Assembly (NCBI GenBank): GCA_020137815.1
Contig: CM035353.1
Coordinates: forward strand, 8,737,454-8,801,453
Reading direction: 5' to 3'
Length of the DNA stretch: 64,000 nucleotides
Source: Hormiphora californensis
Lineage: Eukaryota > Ctenophora > Tentaculata > Cydippida > Pleurobrachiidae
Positions within the stretch are counted from its first letter, which is position 1. Every line of letters starts with the position of its first letter. The notes below the pieces were generated by a model. The model saw only the letters and a list, made by a program, of their open reading frames with translations, was not told the origin of the DNA and searched no databases. Shown here piece after piece: positions 53,865 to 64,000 of the stretch. Both the position numbers and the translations under genes were made by a program.

Positions 53865-54520
53865 CAGTCGGACCCCGATTTAATGGGATCCTCGGGGGAA
53901 GCCATTTTGCCCGGTAAATCGGGGTCATGAATTTTTTTACTCTTTTTCGATATAATTTTCACGCCCATAAGCAGTTCCAATGACACACTAAGCTTTACTT
54001 AGCATATTAGTAGCTGCATCCTTGGTACTTTAATGAACTTCAGACAAGAATGCATTGAATCCGTCAGACAATCAATCGGTAAAAGTGTGTAGCGGTGGGG
54101 AATCACGTATCGTTGATTCCAATACAAGACGGATATCGATACTGTGACCTCATTAGACTTAGAGATCACGTATCGTAATATCTACACTCTACAGGCTAAT
54201 GGTTTACTCGATGATTGAGTCGGGCAGATACCTGTGTGATTTTCTACCACTTTAACCAATCACTCGATTAGTTAGAGTAGGTCATGTATCGATACTATGG
54301 CCTCTTACAACGTATGATATGTGATTCTCCACCAATATCACACTGATTAGTCGTCACGCATCCATTCACGATTCGATAGAGATCACATGACATGGCTGAT
54401 TAGAAACTCGGAAAAATGAAATTTTTCTTGAAAATGGACCAAAATATTTCGGGGGAAGTTTATCCTCCCGGTAAATCGTGGTTCCGGTAAATCGGGGCCC
54501 AGTAAATCGGGGTCCGACTG
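53865..54520. mobile_element. CAGTCGGACCCC-family element, 656 bp, nested
   Basis: Begins CAGTCGGACCCCGATTTAA, ends AAATCGGGGTCCGACTG, with TA on each side. The interior of about 480 bp contains ATCACGTATCG-type motifs also found in the 2,210-3,367 element, so it seems to have a different element inside it. Confidence 0.7.
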
Positions 54521-54811
54521 TATATGATTGAAGTTAGGGGTAGATTAGTTACAACCTTTTAACCGACCCATTTCAATTAGTACAACTCTACTCGGTGTTC
54601 CCCAATATTCTCGAGGGGTTCTCTATATTATCTCTTCTTGCCATATTGGCAATGCTCACTCTAGGGGAACACTAGGTATCGGATAGGGAAACTCCTTATG
54701 CCTAGTTTAGGATACAAAGTGCCTCCAGTCTCACTTCTAGCCACATTGGCAACTCTCTACAAGTGGGGACACTTAGTATCGGCAACAGGAGCTTCACGTA
54801 TGGTTGGATCT

Positions 54812-55590
54812 CGGCTAACGGGTGACAACTAAAAATCTGGACAATCTTCTGTGAGCTCTAGCGCCGGCCCCGCTTGAGATACAGCTTCAGGCCTGAGATA
54901 GAACGATTTTTCAGACAATTTTGAATCAGAATAACACAACGGGAAAAACTAAAAAGTTCATTTTCATTGCGATATCGCATCATTTCCTCTTGACCCACCA
55001 AAGCATGTAGTACTTGAAATATACACACTTTTCTAGCACCTCTAGCGCCTGTTCTTTTTGAGATACAGCTTCGGGGCAGCGATAGAATGATTTTTCAGAC
55101 GATTTTGAACGAAATTAACTTTGTTTCACACTCCGATAATCTCAATTCTAATCACAGAATCATCTGTAGCAAACCCTTCGAAGTGTAGTTTACAGGTAAT
55201 TTGAGAAATCGCCATTTTGACGATCTCTCGAAACATTTATGACGTGGAAAACCAGCTTCCCGATAAGCTAAAATGTTGAAACTTGGCAGTTATGTTGGTT
55301 ATGGCATGAACAACCATTATTTCAAATTTGAGAATTTTATCTCATCGGGAAAGTCGTTTCTGATCACACAGAAATTTCAAATCTCCGTACACATGCTTTG
55401 GTGGGTCAAGAGGAAATGATGCGATAACGCAATGAAAATGAACTTTTTAGTTTTTTCCGTTGTGTTATTCTGATTCAAAATTGTCTGAAAAATCGTTCTA
55501 GCTCAGGCCTGAAGATGTATCTCAAGCGGGGCCGGCGCTAGAGCTCACAGAAAATTGTCCAGATTTTTAGTTGTTACCCGTTAGTCACAA
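54812..55590. mobile_element. Foldback element, nested
   Basis: Arms of about 200 bp (CTCTAGCGCCGGCCCCGCTT, CATTTCCTCTTGACCCACC) are inverted at 55,390-55,590, starting from CGGGTGACAACTAAAAATCTGG. A divergent middle follows. It lies inside the 53,295-56,104 element. Confidence 0.65.
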
Positions 55591-56689
55591 ATCCTAAGGA
55601 TACTGATCGGTGCAAGGTTAGGGTTCTTGTACGCTGCTAGACCAGCAAGGTTTATTGGGCTGGAAGCCCCAGTCCGTAGGTTATCGAGCACGCTCAAGGG
55701 GAGGTCTAGTTACCCTTGTAGCGCCTAGCATTTTACAGTCCGTGCTGACGGCTCGGCTCACCCTACACGTATATAATAGGGATGGAAAGCGATAGAAACC
55801 TTCCCCGAATCGTATCTCATATCGTCTAACACTCCTGATTGGCTTCCCCGAATCATGTTCTATATATCTCGTATCGTCTCACACCGCTAATAAGCTCCCC
55901 CGGACCCCGAATCACATTCACATGCTTAGTATTCAGACCTGCCCTAAATTCAGACCTGCCCTAAATTGACCTGCCTTAAATTCAGACCTGCCCTAAATTG
56001 ACCTGCCCTAAATTCAGACCCGCCCTAAATTCAGAGCTGCCCTAAATTCAGACCTGCCCTAAATTGACCTGCCCTAAATTCTGTCGAAGTTCTACCGACC
56101 TGCCAGATTAGCTAATATGGAACTTCATACTTGGACTATTCTATACCCTCATTCAAGGTTCATGGTCTTTCTGGAGCTCTAATACCCTGGAAGTGGGTTT
56201 TCTAAAGTACACCAAGGAATTTTTCCTGGACCTGAGACTTCGATAAATGCTGTTAGAGTTAAAGATGATAATCGAAGGTGTGGTTCGCAAAACATATCCA
56301 ACATAAAACTTTGGGATTGATAAATATTAAGTCGCCTGACACTGTGTTCGTGCTCCCGATAGAATAAAAAGAAAGTATGAACAATACAAGACAAATACCC
56401 AAAAAACATTTTTGCGTAGTCTCAGCACCAGCAAAAAAAAACCTTCTGATAGTTGTGATGCCAAAAACACACTTCCCAGGGTGCTAGAGCTCCGATACGA
56501 AGACCCCAGGGATCATAATTGAGGGTATAGAATAGTCCAAGTATGAAGTTTCATAAACTAATCTTGGCAAACTCTGGGTGAAGCCCAGCGCTTGTAAAGA
56601 TCAAAAAAACTTGTATGTAATACTATCAATACAAGATTAAGCCCCCCTCCCCTTCCGTTTAGTTGTATTGTTTATACAGCACAACCGTT

Positions 56690-58081
56690 TAGTTACCTAT
56701 TCCAGGGACATTCAGGAGAAACATTCCACTGCCAGAGAAAGAGGAGGGTGAAGGTAGTGCAGAGGTTTCACGCTCCCCGCGATATCTGTCAGGGAAACGA
56801 CCTCTGTAAAAAGAAAATGATTTTATAATGTGACAGGCCTCTGTAAAAAGAAAAGGATTTTATAATGTGACAGGCATGTATCACAGTATATCCCGGATAC
56901 CGATTTACCGAACCCCCATTTACCAGGCGGATAAATTTCCACCGATATACTGGACACCCCAATTTACCGGGCAAAACCCTTTCCCCCGAGCATCCCGGTA
57001 AATCGGGGTCCGACTGTATTTTGATCCAAAATTTTAGGTCAAGGTATCACAGACTTATCGGGCTTGTTGCAGGAGAGAGAAAAGAAAGGGGGTAGATACA
57101 TCTGCAACCATTCCATCCCTCCTAAGTGGTGTGAGGCAGCTAAGCCGGTTAATGTCCTTTAGTAAATTTTTCGCGAGTTGAAATGGTGGCGTGAGTAAAG
57201 CACGCCACCAGGCCTGCGATCCGCGGGGTGTAGTTATGAAGATTGCGGAAGATGTTCTTGAGTGAGTGATGTGATAAAAGGAAAATTTCCAGGTCTTTCC
57301 TCAAGTTGTCTCGGCTGACTTCATCTGAGGCTGCAGTGGTCCAAAGCATGTTCCTCAGTCTCCACATCATAGATGTTAAAGCTCTCACACCAGGGGCAGT
57401 AGCGGTTGTCTCTGGGGATGTTGGTATACCGGCCGGTTTCTATCTTGAGAGGGTGGGAGCTACATCTCAGATAAGCGATAGCAGATCGGTAGTTGAAGTT
57501 GTTCAGTCCCAGGTACGATCTCAAGGTAGGCTGGTCCAATTTTTCGCAGGTGTTGTAAAACAAGAGTTGACTGTCGCTGCTACCCAGCTCCCGTTGAAGG
57601 TGTTCCTCAGGTGTGAAAGGATTATATCTATTCGAAACTTCTGGGAAATTAGCGGTTTGACGTCGAGAGTGGGAGGCAATAAGTGGGGTTGGTCGTGAGG
57701 TTAGTTTTTGAAGTGAGTGTTTTATATGCCGAAACTTGATCCTGGTTGTAAATTGGGTGACTCTCTAGGAGAGGTCTTAGGGAGTTGTACCACGGCAGGT
57801 CTCGTGTCCTTTGTTCAAGTTATGCTTGATGTACGAGGCTAGCTCCACTGGATGGTAGCTTGGCTATCCGTTGGAGGTATTAAATGGTGATACCCAAAGC
57901 CTCTAGAGATAGGGGTCGTGTAGTACACAGTGTACCGGTGTCTCCATAGACTGCGGCGTTTGTAGTCTTCCTGTTGACTCCCATTGTCCACTTGAGATAT
58001 GAAAGATGTAGTCTGTTGTGTTTGCTGCTTGAGAGTTTCCTGATTAGAGTTGGGTCATTGGAGCCAATATTCTTGATGGCA

Positions 58082-58168
<87 letters not shown>

Positions 58169-61100
58169 GTTTGTGATAAGACTAAATAAACACGCCTTGT
58201 ACACATCTTCTAGCGTCTATAACTGTTTAGCACCAGATCTTTATGTAGCTTGAACTTGAATTATACTCAACAGATGGTGTGCAAAACGGGACTACTGATT
58301 TCAACTTTGATGCTCACAACTTTTATCCAATGTAAGTGTGCATATACTCACCATCGAGCATAGGACCTGCTTTTAAAAGAGTGCTGTCCGGTATGTTTCA
58401 TATGTACAGTCAGTGTGTGACAATGTCCGGTATGTTTTTTCTTCTGACGAGGTATTTTATTCTAGGCATTATATCTTCTACTGACTACCAGTTGATCATT
58501 TCTTGTGATGATTGGATCGAAGTTTATGTTGATGGACAACGTATAGTGACTGCGAATGACAATAAGTAAGTTGTGAGAAGTACCTTGTGAGGAGAAGGGG
58601 GAAACTAAAAACGATTATTCTACCCAATAAACACCACCAGAAGAAGGGGGAAACTAAAAACGATTATTCCACCCAATAAACACCACATCAGGTGGACTGA
58701 AGAGAGCTATGTGGACATTCCAGGAAGTACAAGGCTCATAGCAGTTCAATGTTACAACACCGGTGGTGGATATGGGATTCTGGGATCAATTACGGTAAAG
58801 CATATTATCAAATGGGCCCGCATTCAACAGGCAATTAGTAATGTCTTGTTTCATCAATATGTGTGTTGAGTGTTGAGTGAGATTGCTCAAACTGACGTCA
58901 TAAGTTGTAGATATCTTAATCTGAAATTTTAGGACTAAAGTCCTAACTCACGTACCTCATGTGAAAGTTTGAGCTCTCAACAATCATCATGAGATCTGAG
59001 GGCCCAATAACAGGTATTTGTCCTAAAAATTCAGAGCAAAACATCCACAACTTTTGACGCTATGACTTCTCAGTCATTTCAAAGCACACAATACGTAATA
59101 TAAACTTCGGCACATTATCAACATGTCATGCATTGTGGCAATATTCATGCATACTTCCTTATGTTCAACTCAGGGTGCATTTGGAGAGCTGGTAACAGAT
59201 GAAACGTGGTACTGTAAACCACAGACTGAAGAGCACGCTAATATCTGGTATTCGCTGACATATACAATGGACGCATCCTGGGGTGAAGCCTCAATTGTGG
59301 ACAACAACTACTACTTCAATTTGGTGGACAAAGTCTCACGTAGGTTACATGACCAGATTATTATATTATTTATTATTATATAGGTCTAGCATCCTGTACA
59401 ACTCCCTTCTTATTTTATTTTCAGGGGGTGCGAGTGTTATTTGGTCAAAAGAGGTTCAGTCAAAAGTGTGGTGCAGAAGAGGAATAAGAGACTTAGAACT
59501 ATCAATAGCAGGTAACTATGTTATCTAAAAATTGGGTAATTATATTTTATGTATGTATAATGTATATACCACTGCGCTGGCAAGCGCAAAGGTGACCATC
59601 CCCTCCCCCCAGCCGCAAGTGCAAGAAAGCGTAAATTTAGAACGTTTCATGGAATCCCGGGACATTTATTGCTTTTTTCATGATGCCATGAAAAAATGTT
59701 TCACTACCAGCCGTTTGTTGATATTTCATTATCGGAACCGATGATCTATCGCTGGTAGTGAAACAATTGTTTTCTGTTAAAACACTCGTGTTTGTATTTG
59801 TAGATCTAGACTATGGTCTATGTGACATTGTATACCAAATTTCGGATCGATTGGTGCAGTGAGGGCCTCGCTATGACCTTCGCAAAATGCCATTTTGGTT
59901 AAAAACTGAAATAAGTTATTATCTACCTTCTGGCACGCACGGCTGGGGGAGGGGATGGTTATTGGTCACCTATGTGCTTGCCAGCGCAGTGCTACCTATA
60001 TGATGTCTGTGATGTTATAGAAACTGTTTTAAGTTTTTGTCTCTGCTGAATGTGAAAGTTTTACACTCTTTTGAGTTTTTATTCATGGTTTTCCTTTACC
60101 AAGATATCTGATTTCTACAACAGTAAACCTTTTTTCAAATCGGCATTATTTTTTAAGCATTTTTTCAGATTTTTTGTCGTGTAGAAAAATAGGGGGGGGG
60201 GGGGCAACGCTAATTTTTTTATATATTAATATTTCAAACACTCACTCAAGGGCTTCGCCAACACTAGAATAGTCCGGCTATGACAGGCGACACCCAGAGT
60301 CCTACACGCATTGCATTACTCCACATCTAATCACATCCCTCGGGATGCGACCTTCTAAACTCACTAAGTGCCTTTAAAGTTCTCTTTCTCTCTACCCTCT
60401 GTTCAAGAGTCCTATCATGCGCTAGAAACACCTTCGACAGGTCTCACTTTTTCATCAGCAGCAGCACCCACTCTCGAAAACTTGTAGATCACAGGCTTCT
60501 CGTTTTGAGAGTCCATAACTCTTCTCACAGAATCCTCAACTTTCTTCAGGCCTGACTCCTCTGGTAAACCAAAAATCATCAGGTTACATGACCTGTCCTC
60601 CTCCTCTGGGGATGATGTGGCCTTTCTCAGAACGTACTGGATTTTTCTCGGCGCCATGGAAACATTTATTCAGGAAAAGTTTGGTATGGTTCGGTTCGGA
60701 CTTCGGTTCGGTAAAAAAGTTTTTCAAATTCGGATCGGTTCGGTAGAAAAAAAACCTGGTTCGGTCGTTTCCTGGTACATAACAACATAAATAAATCCCC
60801 CCCCCCCCCGGTGCAAACAACCTTTCCCAATTTAGTGGCACCCCGATTTAGGGACAGGATTTTTCCCCCGATATAGGGGGGGGGGGGGTGACACGTAACA
60901 CTTTGTAACACTTTGTAACATGTGCAGAAAACTTTTTGTGCACGGTACATGTTACAAAGTGTTACAAAGTGTCACAAAGTGTTACAAAGTGTCACAAAGT
61001 GTTACACAGTGTCACAAAGTGTTACATAGTGTTACAAAGTGTTACATAGTGTTACAAAGTGTCACAAAGTGTTACACAGTGTCGCAAAGTGTTACAAAGT

Positions 61101-63000
61101 GTCACAAAGTGTTACACAGTGTCACAAAGTGTTACATAGTGTTACAAAGTGTTACAAAGTGTTGCAAAGTGTTTCAAATTGTTACAAAGTGTTACAAATT
61201 GTTACAAAGTGTTACAATTTGTTACAAAATATTTACAAACACACAAGGATTTGTAGCGAAGCAAATTTTCAATCTTTGACCAAAAAATTGATTTTGGAAA
61301 AATTGATTTCTTTTTCCAACAGAAACGTTGTATATCATCTTATTAAGTACAAAGAATCGATTACCAATGAAAAAAAGTCGATTGGGTCACAACTCACAGG
61401 TGACTCAGCACATTGGGGGCCTCTGAGAGGCACAATACATACTTTTAATATCACTCTAAAAACTTTACCGTTGTCTAAAGTTCATATTTTTCTTTACCAA
61501 ATGGACTATTTCAGCCCTGATTTCCACAGTCGATGACATCGCAGGCTCAAAACATCCGCAAATCAGTAAAAAAGTGTATGTTTTAACCCTAGAAATGATT
61601 TAAAACTTTTAGATGTGTTCTAGAAAGACACCAAAGTCGCTCAAATTACTTATTCACCAACCGTCTTATATATTTTGTAAATATTTTGTAACAATTTGTA
61701 ACAATTTGTAACAATTTGTAACACTATGTATCACTTTGTAACACTATGTAACACTATGTGACACTTTGTAACACTATGTAACACTATGTAACACTTTGTA
61801 AAACTATGTAACACTTTGTAACACTATGTAACACTTTGTAACACTATGTAACACTTTGTAACATGTGCAGAAAACTTTTTGTGCACGTTACATGTTACAA
61901 AGTGTTACAAAGTGTTAAGTGTCACCCCCCCCCCCCCCGATATAGGAAATTAACCATATTTGACCCCGATTTAGTGGACAAGAGCCTTTCCCCCGAGGGT
62001 GTCCCTAAATCGGGGTCCGACTGTAAATCGAGGTTTGACCCGTGTGGGAATACTCACGGCATATCGGAAAGCTCCCCCATCGCACTGGTAGGTCTATTAG
62101 GCTGAGTTCTTCCCTGACGACCAACCTCCATTCGGCGACCTAAAACAGTTTCAATGAAGTGGGATTTTTTTGAGATTTTGGAATATGTATACATATTTGG
62201 ACAAAGGGAAGTAATTTTGATATCTCCTTCTGGTGATCAACACACACACACGCCCTCTGTACAACAGTTTAATGGGGAATCTCACACATACGCGGGCAGA
62301 ACTCGGTTAAGGAGAGATTAATTAGTATTCTGAATAATGAGTTCAGAGCAAGAATTAAATAGGGAAGAAAATCGAAAAATACTGGGTTTGACCGGGAATT
62401 GAACCAGGGACCTCCAGAGAGACATGCTCGGAGCTATAAACCACTAAGCTACCAAACCCTATGGGTGCCCGGTACATCGGGGCACGGTAAATCGGGGTCC
62501 GAATGTACCTCGAGTGGTGGGTGTATCGTTTGGGAAAAGGGTGTCCGCCCGTTTTTTCTCCTCCAACTTGCTAAATAAACTCTGAAACAGATTAGTGTTT
62601 GGATAGACAGATGAGGCGAGAAATATTTTTCATTGGAAACACATTACTCATTAGGAATTAATTAGGAATTACATAAATTATAAAATGTAGAATACCTCAT
62701 TCACTAAATTGGCGAGAGGAGTCTCGGAGAGAGCGTTTGCTATCGCACACTGTGGATGAGTTAGCAGTGTCCGCAATATTAGTCGTTTACTGTGCTCCTG
62801 AATATTATTATTATTATTATACAGCAATCAGTTAATAAAGAATGTAGGCCGGTCATATGATGTCAAATATAGATCTGCGTAAAAGCTGTAAATCTAATTC
62901 CACTTTTTGTCAAACAGATCATTCTGTATTACCTGCAATACTTCGAATTCTTCCTTGATTCGTGTTTTTCTTTTCTTGCTGTGACTCAAATAGAAACCCC
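56690..63000 (-). CDS. UBR5-like gene: upstream exons (tentative)
   Basis: Exon-like segments with good borders continue on the minus strand: about 56,810-56,695 (ERETSALPSPSSFSGSGMF), about 62,140-62,058 (RRMEVGRQGRTQPNRPTS), about 62,581-62,511 (SLFSKLEEKKRADTLFP), about 62,798-62,694 (RLILRTLLTHPQCAIANALS) and one ending near 62,932 (KKRKTRIKEEFEVLQ). The last two join in phase into one helical segment. No UBR box, UBA domain or propeller is visible, so those would be beyond 64 kb or absent. Assignment to the UBR5-like gene rests on strand, continuity and low-complexity style, not on clear homology; part could belong to a separate gene. Confidence 0.4.
56884..57017. mobile_element. MITE of the CGGACCCC family, decayed left end
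   Basis: The right end ATCCCGGTAAATCGGGGTCC..GACTGTA is intact. The left end is reduced to CAGTATATCCCGGATACCG. Interior ACCCCAATTTACCGGGC repeats. Confidence 0.6.
57150..58080 (-). pseudogene. LINE reverse-transcriptase ORF, C-terminal fragment, broken
   Basis: Minus-strand fragments read LHLSYLKWTMGVNRKTTNAA (about 58,020-57,960), then LRSYLGLNNFNYRSAIAYLR and IETGRYTNIPRDNRYCPWCE (57,530-57,400), then TEEHALDHC. These are typical of the region after the RT domain of LINEs, including the CPxC...H...C knuckle. Frames shift at least three times with internal stops, so it is dead. It is located in a UBR5-like intron, same strand. Confidence 0.7.
58084..58167. repeat. (TG)n microsatellite
   Basis: About 42 uninterrupted TG dinucleotides immediately beside the LINE fragment. 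Frames reading Thr-His or Cys-Val repeats are not genes. Confidence 0.97.
58274..59528 (+). CDS. Small secreted protein, five exons, nested in a UBR5-like intron
   Basis: Exons 58274-58331, 58466-58565, 58692-58794, 59174-59339 and 59425-59528 join in consistent phase and give 176 residues. The first 20 (MVCKTGLLISTLMLTTFIQC) are a signal peptide. The rest is a single beta-rich domain with YQLIISCDDWIEVYVDGQRI, LIAVQCYNTGGGYGILGSI, TDETWYC and ASVIWSKEV. The 'VDG' turn, 'NTGGG..G' strand and terminal W resemble galactose-binding-like extracellular domains of uncharacterised animal proteins, but I cannot name a family. A possible donor (G|GTAACT) four codons before the stop leaves open further exons. 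It runs opposite to the gene around it. Confidence 0.65.
58590..58690 (+). repeat. Two-copy repeat next to an acceptor
   Basis: GGGGGAAACTAAAAACGATT ATTC(T/C)ACCCAATAAACACCAC occurs twice and ends directly at ATCAG|G, the exon 3 acceptor of the nested secreted-protein gene. It is another tandem duplication abutting a splice site. Confidence 0.7.
60415..60657 (-). pseudogene. LINE ORF1-like fragment (L1 type)
   Basis: The frame contains EEEDRSCNLMIFGLPEESGL and VYKFSRVGAAADEKVRPV-like sequence (IYKFSRVG). The 'RSxNLMIFGLPE' start is characteristic of the RNA-binding region of LINE ORF1 proteins. Only about 75 codons remain, followed by a stop. Confidence 0.65.
60820..62024. mobile_element. 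CAGTCGGACCCC-family MITE interrupted by a nested element
   Basis: AATTTAGTGGCACCCCGATTT at the left and CCCTAAATCGGGGTCCGACTG at the right are the two halves of one MITE, separated by the insertion at 60,877-61,937. The far left terminus is degraded by a C run. Confidence 0.7.
60877..61937. mobile_element. G-run/C-run-ended element with inverted GTGTTACAAA arrays
   Basis: Ends G12-TGACAC and GTGTCA-C15, flanked by the direct 8-bp repeat CGATATAG (60,869-60,876 and 61,938-61,945). Left arm 60,955-61,230 is about 27 units of GTGTTACAAA; right arm 61,680-61,915 is the inverted array. A hairpin ACATGTGCAGAAAACTTTTT, GTGCACGTTACATGT sits near both ends. The core (61,230-61,680) shares CCTCTGAGAGGCACAA with 12,130-12,150. 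Confidence 0.8.
62384..62459 (-). tRNA. tRNA-like sequence, probably pseudogene or SINE head
   Basis: On the minus strand GGGTTTG at the 5' end pairs with CAAACCC at the 3' end. A D-arm-like AGCTTAGTGGTTTATAGCT and a T-loop GGTTCAATTCC are present at the right spacing. The anticodon stem has mismatches or a bulge and the anticodon is ambiguous (TGT or GTC depending on folding). Position in an intron and the imperfect stem argue for a pseudogene or SINE-derived copy. Confidence 0.45.
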
Positions 63001-64000
63001 GAACCTCACGTTGGACAAAACGCATTGAAACTTGGAAAAAACACTGAAAGCAATGTTGACAATTTTAAAATGTACCAAACAATATATCGCCATATCGCCT
63101 CATTTCCCTGCCTCATTTCAACAGCATGTGTAATACAGTACATACCACTACCAGTCCGGGTGATCGCCTTCATCATTCACCCAGGTAGGGAAAACAACGG
63201 TATGCAGTTTGTTCAACATTGTATTGGAACCCAAAAAGTTTCTGTATTTCTAAAAGAACATACCCCTGTGTTGGCTGTTGAGTATCCAAAAAAGGAGGCA
63301 CGGTAACTCGGTCGAGACTGTGCATTTCGACTGGGGAACACATATCCCTCCATCTGGGTCAAGGCTTTCCTTGCGTCCAGGGGGTCAGAGAAAAATAGAA
63401 TGCCTTGAAGCTGCTTAGAGTTGCTGGGAGAGTGGATTATGGTAGAATGGATTTTCAGATGAAAAATGCAACACAATTACCTCTTTGGGCACAGATTCGA
63501 TTTTATTACGCCAGGAGTTTCTCTCATAAACGATCGCAGTATTCGATCCCTTACAGTCAGCGGTTTTTGCAAATCAAACAGTTTCCGACCAACCGATTTT
63601 ACAATATTCTTGGGCTTTTGTTGCACTGCGGAATGTATATAACTGTGTTATTTATGCGACAAATTTATAAGTCGATTGATAATAAACTGTTATGCAATAG
63701 TTCAAACTCTAGCTGAATAATCATCCAGCAATGGAGCTCCGGAATCACAAGACTCTACTTTGATGGAGCTCCAACGTTCGATCAGGCCTGTGTTTGTCAC
63801 GGTGCACTACGTAAAAGCTTTGAAAGGTGCGTTTTAGGAGCATCTCGAGTGGAATAGCGGAAATTCGGTCTCAACATCAGGGTCCTACCAATGTTAAAAC
63901 GGAGGGGAGGGCCAGGCCCGGGGGGGGGGGGGGGGTTGGCCACATTGATGCCTGAGTGAGATCGAGGTCGCGCAGCGACCGAGATCGATCTCACATCTAG
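63001..64000. other. No assignable gene
   Basis: One minus-strand stretch near 63,300-63,410 (GILFFSDPLDARKALTQMEG) looks protein-like, with an acceptor-like TCTAAGCAG upstream, but no convincing donor or partner exon is seen. The last 40 bases (GGTCGCGCAGCGACCGAGAT) resemble ends of the TTGGTGACAT foldback family. A G16 run lies near 63,920. Confidence 0.4.

Larger units (their letters stand above)
53295..56104. mobile_element. 2.8-kb element with GGCAGGT..GTAGAACTTCG ends and (TTTAGGGCAGGTCTGAA)n subterminal arrays
   Basis: Left end GGCAGGTCGGTAGAACTTCG, then five or more units of TTTAGGGCAGGTCTGAA. The right end (55,935-56,104) is the inverted equivalent. Termini match the element at 2,210-3,367. 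Inside are a nested MITE (53,865-54,520), a foldback (about 54,812-55,590) and a CCCCGAATCATGTTC..CGTATCGTCTCAC module shared with 41,740-41,880 and 42,270-42,380. No transposase seen. Confidence 0.7.

Noticed and set aside
57306-57698. Plus-strand 130-residue frame
   Set aside because: It is antisense to the broken LINE reverse-transcriptase fragment.
63213-63476. RRM-like protein (GILFFSDPLDARKALTQMEG)
   Set aside because: Resemblance to an RNA-recognition motif is limited to one short block, without RNP motifs or convincing splice borders.

Overview
This window is nuclear DNA from an animal. Genes are split into many short exons with GT-AG introns, the encoded proteins are metazoan families (a rhodopsin-class GPCR, a UBR5-type HECT ubiquitin ligase, a CAP-Gly/kyphoscoliosis-type transglutaminase-like protein, a possible secretory peptide precursor), and the intergenic and intronic DNA is packed with foldback transposons, MITEs, minisatellites and microsatellites. 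An early-branching animal such as a sponge would fit, but nothing here proves the lineage.

Layout. 1.39-6.72 kb (+): a seven-exon GPCR of 432 residues, reconstructed with consistent splice phases. 7.53-17.71 kb (-): a 22-exon gene, convergent with the GPCR, encoding about 1400 residues: in-frame 11-residue repeats, low-complexity and basic segments, a CAP-Gly domain, an IQ motif and a transglutaminase-like core with a KY-type C-terminal region. 17.7-25.5 kb: repeats only (a 1.3-kb near-perfect palindrome, a 29-bp minisatellite, a tRNA-derived SINE, strongly strand-biased CT/GA tracts, MITEs). 25.65-25.96 and 27.44-27.76 kb (+): two copies of a two-exon gene for a 67-residue secreted peptide precursor, separated by about 0.9 kb of homopolymer-rich, artefact-like sequence. 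28.4-35 kb: transposons, several with recognisable target-site duplications. 33.9-63 kb (-): a large UBR5-like gene. Its HECT domain is resolved exon by exon down to the stop codon at 33,925; the upstream half is less certain. A small secreted-protein gene (58.27-59.53 kb, +) lies inside one of its introns on the other strand, next to broken LINE pieces.

The most unusual theme is that many minisatellites in both large minus-strand genes are built from splice junctions: the repeated unit contains an exon end plus its 5' splice site, or a branch-site-like motif plus a 3' splice site. The transcripts therefore carry arrays of near-identical competing splice sites. Other notable points are the apparent absence of the MLLE domain from the UBR5-like HECT region, a transposon inside a UBR5-like coding exon, the CAP-Gly + IQ + transglutaminase-like combination, and foldback elements with G-run/C-run ends and 8-bp target duplications.
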